A stretch of DNA of 64,000 bases, taken from positions 17,167,278 through 17,231,277 of the forward strand of contig CM033110.1 of the NCBI GenBank assembly GCA_019321725.1, in the 5' to 3' direction. The number at the start of each line of letters is the position of its first letter. The stretch's first letter is position 1. The stretch is from Paulownia fortunei (Eukaryota; Streptophyta; Magnoliopsida; Lamiales; Paulowniaceae). Made by a program: the position numbers and the translations under genes. This document shows positions 1 through 11,107 of this stretch, piece by piece. Under the pieces are notes generated by a model, which did no database searches, was not told where the DNA came from, and saw only the letters and a list, made by a program, of their open reading frames with translations.

Positions 1-3000
1 ACTCGAGAGTCAGTGAATTGGACCCATTAGACTTGATTTATAATTTTAAAAATATTAAAAAATATTTTTTTAAAATAATATCACCATAACTTTCTAAATC
101 AAAGAAAATAAGATTATCAACAAAAAAACTAATTATTTAAATTATATATACATGTTTTAATTTTTTAAAAATTAAAACTTTTAAATATACTTGTTATTTT
201 TACATATTTAACTATTTAGTAATTTTATATTACTATTTTAATTTATAAGAGTAATATTTTTATATTTTTCTATGAGTATATATAAGATACATACATACAT
301 ACATACATACATACATACACACACACATATATATACATATACATAGCATAAATATATACATAATAAACAAAAAAATATATGCAACATTATAACGAATCGG
401 GTTTTGATCGAAATCAGGTCTTAAAATTAAAATCTCATCCGTCTCGAGATCCATTTGTGGTTTCAAAACATGCCATAAGTCAGGTGGATTCGGTGCAATT
501 CCAGTTTAACTTGAACTCATTGTAGCCCTAATAAAATTAAAATATTACAAAAAAAATTATATTTTTGCATCATCTTTTTCAACTCTTTATGTCAATCCAA
601 TCAATAATAAAAAATAATATAACATAATTTTGTATTATTTTTTTTAAAAAAATATTTATATCAGTGTGAAATTTTGTCTATATATATATATACATAAATA
701 TATATATTAACTCATAACAAACTCACTATGCACGATATATCAAATAATAATTTTATTCTAAAAATTTTATATTAAAGAATAATTTAATCATTAAAAAATA
801 ATTTTATTTTATTTTTACTATTCATTTCTAATTAACAATTATGAGATTGGAATCACATAACGAATGTCAAATCCATTCCGTCTTCGTTTATTCTACATGC
901 GAAATGTAAAAAATGCTATATTCGTATCATTTGTTTCCAATCATTATTTTATTCTTAATTTCGTTCAATTGCTGTCTAATTTTATTTTTGCATGCTAATA
1001 GCCTCCTAGAGCATATGTCTAGTAACTTGAGGTAAAAATTGATTCCAATATTGAGATCATTTCAAATCTTTCATAATAACCTAATATCGAGATAATTTCA
1101 AATCGAAACAATATAAACAATAGGTCAAAGATTTGCCAAATAATTTGCAACCCATAATAATCTAAATACGAATATGAATATATAATTTCTTTCAAACTTT
1201 CAATCAAATTACATTTCTTTCTTTAAAAAAGAATCGTAAGCTACAATCTATACAAGAAACTAATTAAAAATATTAAAAATTGTAAATGCACATTATACAT
1301 TCTTCTTTGGCCAAAAAAGAAAAAATGAAAATTGTAAATGAACATTATACATTCTTCGTAATAGTATTGAAACAATCTCTTCTTTAGGCATGTCATTTCA
1401 TTTTAAACTTCCAACAACTCCTAATAAATATATCAAAATTTACCATGTAAGGATACTTCTAAAATGAAATTATATCATGCGGTTATTCACACATATCCAA
1501 CTATTTTGTCATGTATATTAGATGTTCTAATGCTTGTATAATACATTTTATGTGATATAAAAACATGCATGATATATCATTAATTTCATATAAAATAACC
1601 TATATCAATTATTATTATTTATTTAACTTATAGTAAATGCATTATCGATAAATTCATTACATTTCAAATAATTTCTTTTTCATTCTTATCATAACATATG
1701 GTTCCCAGTTATTTAGTATTTTATATCTAAGAGTGTATTATAAATTCTTGTTAAAAGTTATCGTAAAAAAATGGGCCAAAAATACAAAAATAAATTATAT
1801 GTGGATCTGTAGATGTATGAATAAAATATAAATATTAAAAAATAGTTTAGAAGCAAAACAACAGCTATTTGTTGCATTAGTTTTATATGTATGGTGCTAA
1901 TAAAACATGCTACACGTTTTTCACATTTCTTAAAAATCTAGAGAATTATAGAAAGGTATAGAAAATTCAAGAACGAAATAGAATTCAGAACATTTGTAGA
2001 AATTTTGGAGATATAGAAATTATTGAAAGTGGAGAACATAATATAAAGATTCCAGTTAGGATAGGTAGGAAAAATCATAGATAAGGAAGTTTGAGAAAAA
2101 GTCATTTTCAAATATTCAATATACATCAGTTTGTTTATAATTGGATTGGTGGTCAAATCGATCTTATTAATAATTAGCGGTTCAATTAATTGGATCGGTA
2201 TAATAAAAATTAATTATACTTTCTTATTATATTATGTAAAATGATAATATAATAAATTAATTATTATATAATATATTTTAAATATAAAAATAAATAAATA
2301 ATTACCTAAAAAATATCTAACAAAATATAAATTTCAAATAATCACATAAATATAATAAAATATTAAATTTAAACCTTTCAAAAAATATAAATAAATAAAT
2401 AAAATTAAAAATCGGTCAAATCGATTTGACTGATCTTTAATCGATTTTGACCGATCAATTTAAAAATTTAATTTTATACCCTTAATTAAATTGAATCAAT
2501 TTTTAATTTTTAATTGAACCAATTGATATGTACTTGAAGTATTCTATAGAATCTTTATCTGCATATAGATATTTTTCAATCTCCATCTTTCATTTAAGAA
2601 GATGGATAGTATAAATAATTTAAAGGGTCTCAATTGTAATCAAGTTTGAGAACTAGAAAAAAGCAATAATTCATTTACACCCTGATAGGACCTACCACAC
2701 ACCTTTACACTTCTGTTAGGTCTTATAAGAAAATAAAAAGATTAGTTGTTTAAATTGATTGCACAGATATTTGATCCTTTAAATTAGTATGACTTGATCT
2801 TAATATATTAATTCTCTAAAATTGGCATATTTAATTTGATTTTATTGAAAAATTCAATTTTAGCTAGAACTTGCTTATATGGCACAAAAGAATAAGAATT
2901 TGTTGACAGTGAATATAAATTGGAGATTTTTGAATTTAGAGAAAAAAATACATGATGTGGGAATTATGTGGATAAAGAGATCAATAAAAATAAACAGAAC

Positions 3001-4120
3001 ATGTGGAATTTTTAAAAGGGCATAAAAAAATAAATAATATTTTTTAATACTTATTCTTTTTCTATTTGTAAATTTTTTTCAAAAATAATTTTCATTTATT
3101 TTCTCCCCCATCTTCAAAAAAGTTTGTAAAATTCCAAAAAGACCAAAATAGTTTACATATTATTATTAAATATTTTAGTTTTTAAAACTTAAATAAATTA
3201 GAAAATTATAGAAAATAAAGAAACAAAATATTAGTCAAATTTTATATTTAAAAATTAAAAAGTATTTAAATCTCAATAATAAACAAAATAAAAAAATAAT
3301 TTATGTATTATAAATAATTTATTAATTACCAAAAATAGAAAATAAATAAGAATTTACTGAGAATACTAACGCAAAGCTATTACATAGCCTAACTACACCT
3401 ATCCCTATAATACAATCCATAAATCTCAAAAAATCCATTACAAAAAAATAGCAAAACTGAGGTACATAATTTTCAGAAACGGAGGCATGTTTCATGCTTA
3501 CAATAACGGAAAAAACATGGGATTTCCTTTCTTCAAGATGCCCTTTTAAAGAAAACAGACAAGCAAGAAAATATCATTAAGCCCACGAAAGTATTTTTCG
3601 TCCTTTATAGGTTTGCAATTTGTTCCTCCTCCTTTTTCACTTGTTTCCCTCATTTACTACTTAGCAATTTTATCCTCCAAATTCTTAATTTTTCGCAATA
3701 AAATAGGAATGACAGAATTGGACATTATACACATAAGTCTATTTTTCAACTCAAAAAACCCACAACCATCACCAATTGACACTTAAGTGAACCTTCTTCG
3801 TGTATTTTCATCTACATTTGAAGTTTTCAATCAAGCAGCTTGTCCACAGTCACAAATGATTCTTGTTAATGAATACGTTTTTCTCACAAATTTTCTATTT
3901 TCTTTTTGGATGATTTGTAAGTGAAAATGACTCCAAGATGGTAATTTATGGAAAATCAGCTTCTATGGAGGAAGATGGCAATTTTCCTTCAAAAAGAAGA
4001 AGGCCACTTAATTTTCGCACTAGGACGCACATGCCTTTTTCCTTTCAAAATTTAACATTTACAATAAAAAAAAATAATACTAAATTTGAATTATTTTGAA
4101 AGTCGTAGCACCAGAATTAT
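1..4120. other. AT-rich intergenic DNA, no gene seen
   Basis: Very AT-rich sequence with no ORF resembling a known protein. It holds a compound ACAT/CA/TA microsatellite near 285-345 and TA-rich runs near 680-705. A segment at about 2120-2530 has repeated, partly inverted AATTGG / GATCGGTC-like words at both ends and may be an old MITE, but no clean terminal repeat or target-site duplication could be fixed. Confidence 0.7.
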
Positions 4121-4125
4121 AATAC

Positions 4126-4133
4126 TCTATAAA
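4126..4133 (+). promoter_or_regulatory. Possible TATA box of the RING-H2 gene
   Basis: A CTATAAAT-like motif sits about 285 nt before the chosen ATG at 4413. Transcription from it would start near 4155-4160 and give a leader of about 250 nt. That leader holds upstream ATGs (for example near 4187 and 4270) out of frame with the main ORF. This is an inference from motif and spacing only. Confidence 0.3.
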
Positions 4134-4412
4134 TTATAGGACTAGGGAATAACTTTCCCACAATTTCATCAATCAAAAGATAAATAATGCACTTGTCAAA
4201 CAGGCAAATGGTGGGCAAGGAACCCAAAACAGAGAGGCGTTGGAATCTGGAAAACAAGAACGGGAAGAAATGGTTAAGGATTGCTTTTCTTCGTCAGAAA
4301 GTTTGCGTGCACTCACACACTTTATACATATAAACTATATACCTTCAGTTTTCGCTCTTCTAAGTTCTCTACATTGTTTTTCCGTGGGACAGAAGAATTG
4401 CTTCGGAGGCAA

Positions 4413-4996
4413 ATGGACGAAGAACGAAGGAAACGGACGAGGAGAACAACGTTGGACCAACTTGAAGAGGTTTCCCTTTATTCATCTTTTTATTTATTAC
4501 CATAAATTGATTTCTACTAATTTGTTATTTAAATTTCTATAAGATTATTAGTTCTTTCATACATAGCACAAGCTATTAGTTTCAAAATTTGTTAAATCTT
4601 GGATTTTAGTTAGGAAAACATTAAGAAAAATGATTTTCTAGTATTGCGCTTTTTATTTTTTATTTTTTATTTTTTTCCTCACTGAAATTGAAGGTCCAAC
4701 TTCGCTAAATGTAATTTTACAAATGAGTCTCTCGTGTTTGACTCGAGCGAATATGCAATATATTGTTGTTATTATTGTTTTCACTGTCCAATCTAATTAA
4801 CCCTGAGGTACATTGATAACAACATGAACATTGAGTTTGGAGGTAGGTTTACGATCAACATAACAATATTTGCATGGTATTACCATATTTTTTTTCTTTA
4901 TTAAGAAAATCAGCTTGCACTAAGGATTTTCTTGCATTAAGGGGTTCGGATTAAAATCCACAAAAAATATGGGTATGATCTACGTTTTGTGATATA

Positions 4997-5032
<36 letters not shown>

Positions 5033-6617
5033 ATTATTAGTTAGATGTATGTTTCACTCTGAATTATTGATTTATACATAGTTAATTTTTAATGTAATTA
5101 ACCATTCCACTGAAGAAAAAAATAATCAAACTCGTGATAAATGTTGGAAATTCATCCTCCAAAACACTAATGAAACATCGTCGTGAAATTAATATCAATT
5201 ATGTTAGATATCAATCAATCAACTAGCAAATATTGATTAATTTGTTTGAATTTAGGAGAGAATTTTCCCATTGCTGGAAACAACGATTGAAAGCGAAAGC
5301 GATGAGGAGGGCGACACAAGTGCTTCTGATTCTGATGAAGATTTTGAGTTTAGTGATGAAGAGTTTTTTTATGGTGGCATTCAATGTACGTAAGATTTAT
5401 GTTTTAATTATCTTGATTAATGAAAATTTGGATTCCTAATATTTAATTAATTCTATTTTGTGATTTTCGATATTCCTAATTTTGGCAAGTCAGCTGCTGG
5501 ACTAGATTTATCAGAGGATGAGTATGATGATTATGATTTTGATCAGGTCTATTATTCTATCTCTCTCGTACAATAAGAGAAAGCAACTAATTAAAACTAC
5601 TAAAAAATTATTAATATTCTGTTATAGTGTACTGAAAATAAGAGTATTTTTAATAATTTTTGAAAAACTTCTGTCATTTTGTAGGAAACGGAAGAAGATG
5701 ATGTTGATCCAGACGACCTATCGTACGAGGTAAAACAAAAGCAAAAACTATTTTCCTTTTTTTTTTAGTTCTTTTTAGAGCAGCTATCAATTACATATTT
5801 AAAGACTAATTCAATACAATTAATGACTCTAAATCAAACAATATAATATTGTGAAAAAAGTCATTATTAAAATAGATAAATACCCGATTATAAGGGAGAC
5901 TCAGACCTATTTTTTTTATAATAATTGTCTGTTAATACTGTCATATTTGTTGTTCGAGAAAAAAAAATATAAATGTCCTAATAGAATTAAAGAGATTTTT
6001 AAATCTTACTATAACAGGAACTGATTGCTCTGGGAGAGATGGTGGGAGTGGAGAACAGAGGATTATCAGAAGCTGAAATCAGTAAACATTTGCATCCACT
6101 TACATGTCAGTCTACCACCAATTTGCTTATTGACAGGTACTGTGAGTTTGGCTTCACCTTGTGATCAAGATAATTTGATCGAAAAATATTTCATTTTGAA
6201 AATCTGAAATGCGTATATTTCATAATATAATATTTTTTTTAAATTTATCGTCGCTAATAAAAATCGACCATATATTATTGAAACATCGAATTTTCTTCAC
6301 TGGAGAGGGACTATTGCTCACTAGATTGTTCAATTGCAACAACATAGGTGTGTGATATGTCAAGTGGAGTATGAACAAGGGGAAAAACTAGTCACCCTAC
6401 TATGTGATCATCTATACCACAGGGATTGTATAGTCAAATGGCTTCAAATTAAGAAGGTAATAAAAAATAATTTGTAACCATGTATTCTTTTAAATAGTTG
6501 TATTTTATGATTTTTTCTTTAGTTCAATATTGTGATTTTATCTAATAATATTCTTCGCAGATTTGCCCAGTATGCAACAACGAGGTCTCATGTGCAGAAA
6601 TTTCCAACACCGGATAG
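4413..6617 (+). CDS. RING-H2 E3 ubiquitin ligase, BIG BROTHER / BIG BROTHER-related type
   Basis: Seven exons join in phase: 4413-4469, 5256-5385, 5494-5546, 5685-5729, 6018-6136, 6348-6456 and 6561-6617 (TAG), giving 189 residues. All introns are GT/AG. Residues 1-95 are charged, then very acidic (many D/E/S). Next comes the block DPDDLSYEELIALGEMVG, the hallmark of BB/BBR proteins just before the RING, then a C3H2C3 RING-H2 finger at about residues 136-176: CVIC, 14 residues, C-D-H-LY-H-RD-C, 10 residues, CPVC. All eight zinc ligands are present. Family members are E3 ligases; Arabidopsis BB limits organ growth. The product is shorter than Arabidopsis BB or BBR at its N-terminus. The start at 4413 is the first in-frame ATG after a stop, but an upstream exon could have been missed. 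A Copia LTR begins 112 nt after the stop, on the opposite strand. Confidence 0.85.
4993..5032. repeat. Compound (AT)n(GT)n microsatellite in intron 1 of the RING-H2 gene
   Basis: An AT run passes directly into about 11 GT units inside the first intron. It is a likely length polymorphism. Confidence 0.9.
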
Positions 6618-6729
6618 CACCATGCATAAAAGCTGAATGTAAATATTTATTAAATGTGATCACATCGCTTATAAAATTAGCAGCCATATGTAATGATTGT
6701 TATCATCGACAAATATCCTAGTATATGTT

Positions 6730-7522
6730 TGAAATATCTATTTTAGTGTTATTATCAATTTTATTTGTTAATCAAATTTAATTATTGTAATAATTGGATA
6801 TTTTGTTGCAACAAGTAAAAGCTAGTAAACTAAATGACACACAAAATTTTTACATACTTCAAGTATAAATATATTTTACATACACGAGGCCGCCACCTAT
6901 AATAAGTACTTCACTAATTCATATTACAGTTACAATAATGGAACTTTATTCATAACGTAAAGATTCCCTCTTTACTAATGACGTTGTTTTTGAACAAATC
7001 AATTAGTGAAGTTTTAGCGAGATCTTCTCGACTTTTAAGTCTGCAATGTTGAATTCCCTTCAACACTGAAATTTCTTCTGACAACAAACCGACCTTCAAA
7101 AAATTATGTCAATCTTCGGAAAGGCTCACTCTCTTCTCCCGAAAAGTAAATTATGCTAAAGGGTGCTTTCTTAAAGCTTGAATATTGATTTGACATTCAA
7201 AAACATTAATCAATCTTCATGCTTCAGGTCTTTTTATGCAGCATCAATATTGTCTCCATTCATCACATTAAAATATCTAGATACACTGTATTTAGACTTC
7301 CATGATCTTCAAAGATCATTCCCATATCAAGAAGATCTTTCTTGAAATATTTTTCTATGCATATCAAATCTGCACATGATCAATAAAAATTGTTAAATAC
7401 ATTATCAATAAAAGCAGCAGCTATAAGATTGTAATTGGTAAGTCAATAATTTTCCAAAACTTGCAATTCTAAAATGTGCAATAAACTTGGGGTTTCCAAC
7501 AATGCCAATTTTAGACTTAACA
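6730..7522 (-). repeat. 3' LTR of the Sirevirus-type Copia element
   Basis: It matches 15953-16825 along its length with many substitutions. It lacks a stretch of about 60 nt present in the other LTR near 16580-16650. The minus-strand ends are TGTTAAGTC... and ...TTTCA. The divergence suggests an old insertion. Confidence 0.8.
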
Positions 7523-8579
7523 ATCTTCTACTTTGACATTATTTGGTTAAAACCCAACAACTCTCCCTAAATACATCTCATTTGCATAAATTACTAATAA
7601 GTCAAAATTTGTTGGAATAGATACGTGATTTTTGCAATAGTAACAAAACTTCTCCTCAGATGAAATAGAGATATTCAAAAAATAAAAAACAGAAGGTATT
7701 GAATGTAAACCAGAGTTCAAATCATATCAAAATATTGACAGAAAAATATTCAATGGAAGCAATTAAAAGCAAATAAATACTTCAGTACATCTACAACAAG
7801 AAATCATTTTATCATCAGCATCTGGTTCTTCTGCCTCAGTGTCAGCACCAGATTGTTCATTCTCAGCATCATCATCATCATCATCATCAATTGTTGCAAC
7901 ATCAGATCCAGTTGTTGCAGCAATAGTAAAAGTTTCAGTAATATCTACTCCCTCTTTTTGATGGTCATGAGGCGAATGAGAATCATCCTTAATTGAATCC
8001 TCATCATCATCACTTGAATCCTTGGAAACAACTAGAGGTAAGGCACAAAGAGACGCCAGCAAGGAAGTTATCCTCTTTTTATTGGCTTGATATAACAGTT
8101 TCTACTTATTAACTTCCATAAATTCCTCCAAGTCTTTTAGTTTTTACCATGATTAAAATCTGAAAGATGAAATGGAAGGGAAACAAAGCACACTGTTGTT
8201 CAAAGAAGAAACAAAGATAGAAATGAGGGTTTCAATTTTTGAATGTCTCAACAACTCTCAAAGTTTCAATTTATTGAACCCTACTCTGATTCATGTGCAA
8301 TTGCTCAACAAACTCCTTGGTTTGAAAAATTCCCTAAAACATGACTTCTACTTGCATTCAATATCCTATCAATTATTAAATTAGAGAAATTTTTGAAAAT
8401 CAAATAAGTGGCAAATTCTATTGCAACAGATAATTTTAAATTACTTCCATATTTATCAAAATCTCTTGTGGTGCATTTCCACGCACATACAAATTCCTAA
8501 TTTATACCTATAAAACAAGAAAATATCAAAATGCATGAATTTTGACAAAATAAAACGTGTCATATGTTTTAAATAATCA
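7523..8579 (-). pseudogene. 3' internal part of the Copia element, acidic ORF remnant
   Basis: This lies between the 3' LTR and the inserted Gypsy element. On minus, 8062-7763 reads as a 99-residue open frame rich in Asp, Glu and Ser (a run of seven Asp near residues 59-65). Shortly upstream a frame begins MVKTKRL and soon hits stops. Sireviruses often carry an extra, poorly conserved ORF between pol and the 3' LTR, and this could be its remnant, but no conserved domain is visible. It could equally be chance coding in low-complexity sequence. Confidence 0.35.
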
Positions 8580-9825
8580 TGATAAGTTAGTTTTATACCA
8601 ACTATTTCATATTATTTTACTTAATAATTTATTTATCTTCAAACATTTTATGTCAATTTTATGTGTTTTTTGTATTTTTGTGTAAATCTCATGGAAAAAA
8701 GAAGAAAAATTGGAAAAGAAAACAAAAATTCATAAAAAATTTGGAAGTCATGCCACAACTTTAGAAATTGGAGCTGCGACCCTTGAAAATAGAACTGCAG
8801 CGCCAATTAGAAAGAATGATAGATTGTTTGGAGCTGCAGCCCCAGAAATCAGAGCCACAATGCCAATTCATTTTGGATGAGACAAACAAATTAGGGCCGC
8901 CACCGTTGTTCGCAAAAATTTTAAAACATATTTTTTTAGTCTATTTTTGAGATTACTTTTTGGAGGACTGTAAAAGGCAAACTTCCAAGACACATTTAGG
9001 GTTAGTCTCTGGCTGGAAAATAGAGAGAAGAAAGTAGAGAAGAGACCAAGAGCTTCAAGATTCAAGATTGGGGGTTTCTTCTTCCAAAATTCAGAGTTCT
9101 TCTTTTCTTTTCCTTTTCTCTTATCTTTTGTCATGAATTTAAATTTGTCTATGAAATTGATAGATATGATTAAAGGGTAAGTTTCTAATCTAGGATTTTG
9201 ATGTAACCTAATTAGGATGATTTGAATTCTTTTTTCAATTTAATTGAATATTTATTTGATCTAGTTGAGTTTTCTACATGAGTTTTAATGCTTTCAATTA
9301 TTTGGCCACTAATTCAATGACATGTTAATTATATTGACCCGAAAAGTAATATATGTGTCTAGTTCTATGTGTAAAAAATTATAAATTACATGTAAGATAT
9401 GAATATACTTATATGGTTATTGATTGTTTAATTTATATAGAAATATAGTGGGTTAGTAATTAGTAAAATTTTCATTAGACGTTGGGAGAGGCTATTAAAT
9501 AATTAAGGGATTTTCGACTATCAACTAGAAAAATAAATTGAGATTGATACGATTGAGTATTCAAATCGAAAAAATTATGGTAAAATCATAGCCCTAGGTC
9601 TTAAAGTTATTGAGGTTCATCCTTATTTATGTTTGCGTATTATTTTAGTGATGCTTTATTTTAGTTTTCACAAACTACCACTCCATTATGACTGTTCAAA
9701 TAAAATTAGAGTTAACTCAATTTTGGTATTTAATAATTTACAGTTCTCATGGGAACGATACTTCACTCATTCATTTTATTACTTGTTAACGATAACGTGC
9801 AATTGTATTTACAAATTTCGCTACA
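8580..9825 (+). repeat. 5' LTR of the Gypsy element
   Basis: It begins TGATAAGTTAG and ends CTACA six nt before the primer site. Its first 730 nt or so align with 13059-13794 at roughly 90 percent by eye. The shared part includes GC-rich words such as GGAGCTGCGGCC-like segments near 8770-8900. Confidence 0.8.
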
Positions 9826-9831
9826 AGTTTT

Positions 9832-9899
9832 TGGCATTGTTGTTGGGGATCGAACCCAGGTCGCCCGCATGACAGGCGTGAATACTCACCACTATGCCA
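9832..9899 (-). pseudogene. Near-complete tRNA-Asp (GUC) complement extending the Gypsy primer-binding site
   Basis: On minus this reads tRNA-like: TATAGTGG-like D-arm start (here CATAGTGGTGAGTATTC), anticodon stem-loop CGCCTGTCATGCGGGCG with a GTC anticodon, T-arm GGGTTCGATCCC, then CCAACAACAATGCCA in place of the usual acceptor and CCA end. On plus it starts exactly at the Gypsy primer site (TGGC...). It matches plant tRNA-Asp for about 65 nt, and only the 5' acceptor strand is lost. It is unlikely to be a working tRNA gene, because the 5' acceptor strand does not pair and the 3' side encodes a degenerate CCA. Confidence 0.75.
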
Positions 9900-9978
9900 T
9901 TAATGCGTTGACTGCTCAAGGTACATGAGTCATATGGTGGTTTTTATATAAGAACACAATACCAAGAGAGCAACTGAT

Positions 9979-10582
9979 TTGCATCACTATACGTCGAGCA
10001 AGCTGAATGAGTGGAATTACAACCAACTGCAAAATTATCCTTTCTCCAACATTTATCAGGGATGGCCAAATCATTATAATACTTCATGGAGAAATGTTGA
10101 GAATGTGATATGGCATGCACCTAGTTACTCACCATTAGAGAAAAAGCTAAACCTTGAAGAAGTTAGCTCAATTTGAACGTACTACCGATCAAATCTTATT
10201 ACGAACTAAACCTAGTAATCCATCAAAAGAGAAGTTCGATCTTAAAGAAACAATGGCTTAATTAGCAAACACTCAAAGCCAATTCATGTTGGAAGTTACA
10301 ACTAATGTCCATAATCTATCATCACAATTTTAAAACTTAAAGATCCAAATTAGTGAGATGGATAACATGTTTCCAACAAGACAACAAGATAATTTGCCTT
10401 ACACACCCGAGGCAAATAGAGTGGGCGAAGCATATTGTGATGTTATTTTGAGAAGCAATGATGAATTTGAAACTCTCTTGTGGGTTGAAAAACTAATGAA
10501 AAATGAACAAAAGGTATCAACACAAATACCTCTAGTAGATAATAGAGAAGATGAAGAAAATGTTCAACCAAGCACATCTTAA
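9979..10582 (+). pseudogene. Gypsy gag C-terminal remnant
   Basis: The frames at 9979-10176 and 10358-10582 are separated by frameshifts and stops. The sequence resembles the end of plant Gypsy gag: a Tyr/Trp/Asn-rich part (WHAPSYSPLEKKLNLEE), then ETMAQLANTQSQF and later ISEMDNMFPTRQQDNLPYT, which corresponds to the family motif around Q-x-G-Q-L-A-N and LPSNTE. No zinc knuckle follows and no protease is found. Coding capacity is lost. Confidence 0.6.
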
Positions 10583-10616
10583 GAGCCATCACTGGGAGTT
10601 TCTTATCCTTATCTTC

Positions 10617-11107
10617 TAGGAGTGCACATTCCGTTCAACCGAACTGAATCGTAACCAAAATTTTGATTCATCAAAATTAAAAATTAAAAATCAAATTGAA
10701 TTAATTAATTTGGGTTCAATTTTAATTGAATTTTTTTTCAATTTTTTGGTTCAATTTTCGGTTAACTGAATTTTTTAAAAAAATAAATAAAAATAAATAA
10801 TAAATAATAATATTATTATAAATATATTTATTATTTATTATGGTGATAAAAAAATAAAAAATATTATAAAAATAAATAATAAATATAAAAATATAATTTT
10901 TAAAATAAAAAATAGTATAAAAATATAATATAAAAATAATATATATAAATATATAAAATAGTAATTCGATTTTCGATTCAGTTCGATTAACCGAAATAAA
11001 AAATCGAATCAAACTAAAAATTGAAAATTTTAAAAAATAAATAAAATCGAACTGAAATTTTGATTTCAGTTCGATTTGACCGGTTAATCGAATTATGTGC
11101 ACCCCTA
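10617..11107. mobile_element. hAT-type MITE inside the Gypsy element
   Basis: The ends form terminal inverted repeats: TAGGAGTGCAC at the left and GTGCACCCCTA at the right, each followed inward by GTTCGGTTAA-like words in opposite orientation. The flanks TTATCTTC (10609-10616) and TCATCTTC (11108-11115) match at 7 of 8 positions, which fits the 8 bp target duplication of hAT elements. The 491 bp interior is AT-rich, and open frames in it are low-complexity. Confidence 0.75.

Noticed and set aside
260..466. 68-residue frame with repeated Cys/Met/Tyr
   Set aside because: It is a direct translation of the ACAT/CA microsatellite.
4240..4542. 100-residue frame overlapping exon 1 of the RING-H2 gene
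   Set aside because: The exon joined in the other frame leads into the BB-type protein. This frame starts at a non-ATG codon and matches nothing.
9832..9899. Functional tRNA-Asp gene
   Set aside because: The 5' acceptor strand does not pair with the 3' side, a CCA-like end is encoded, and the position equals the Gypsy primer-binding site.
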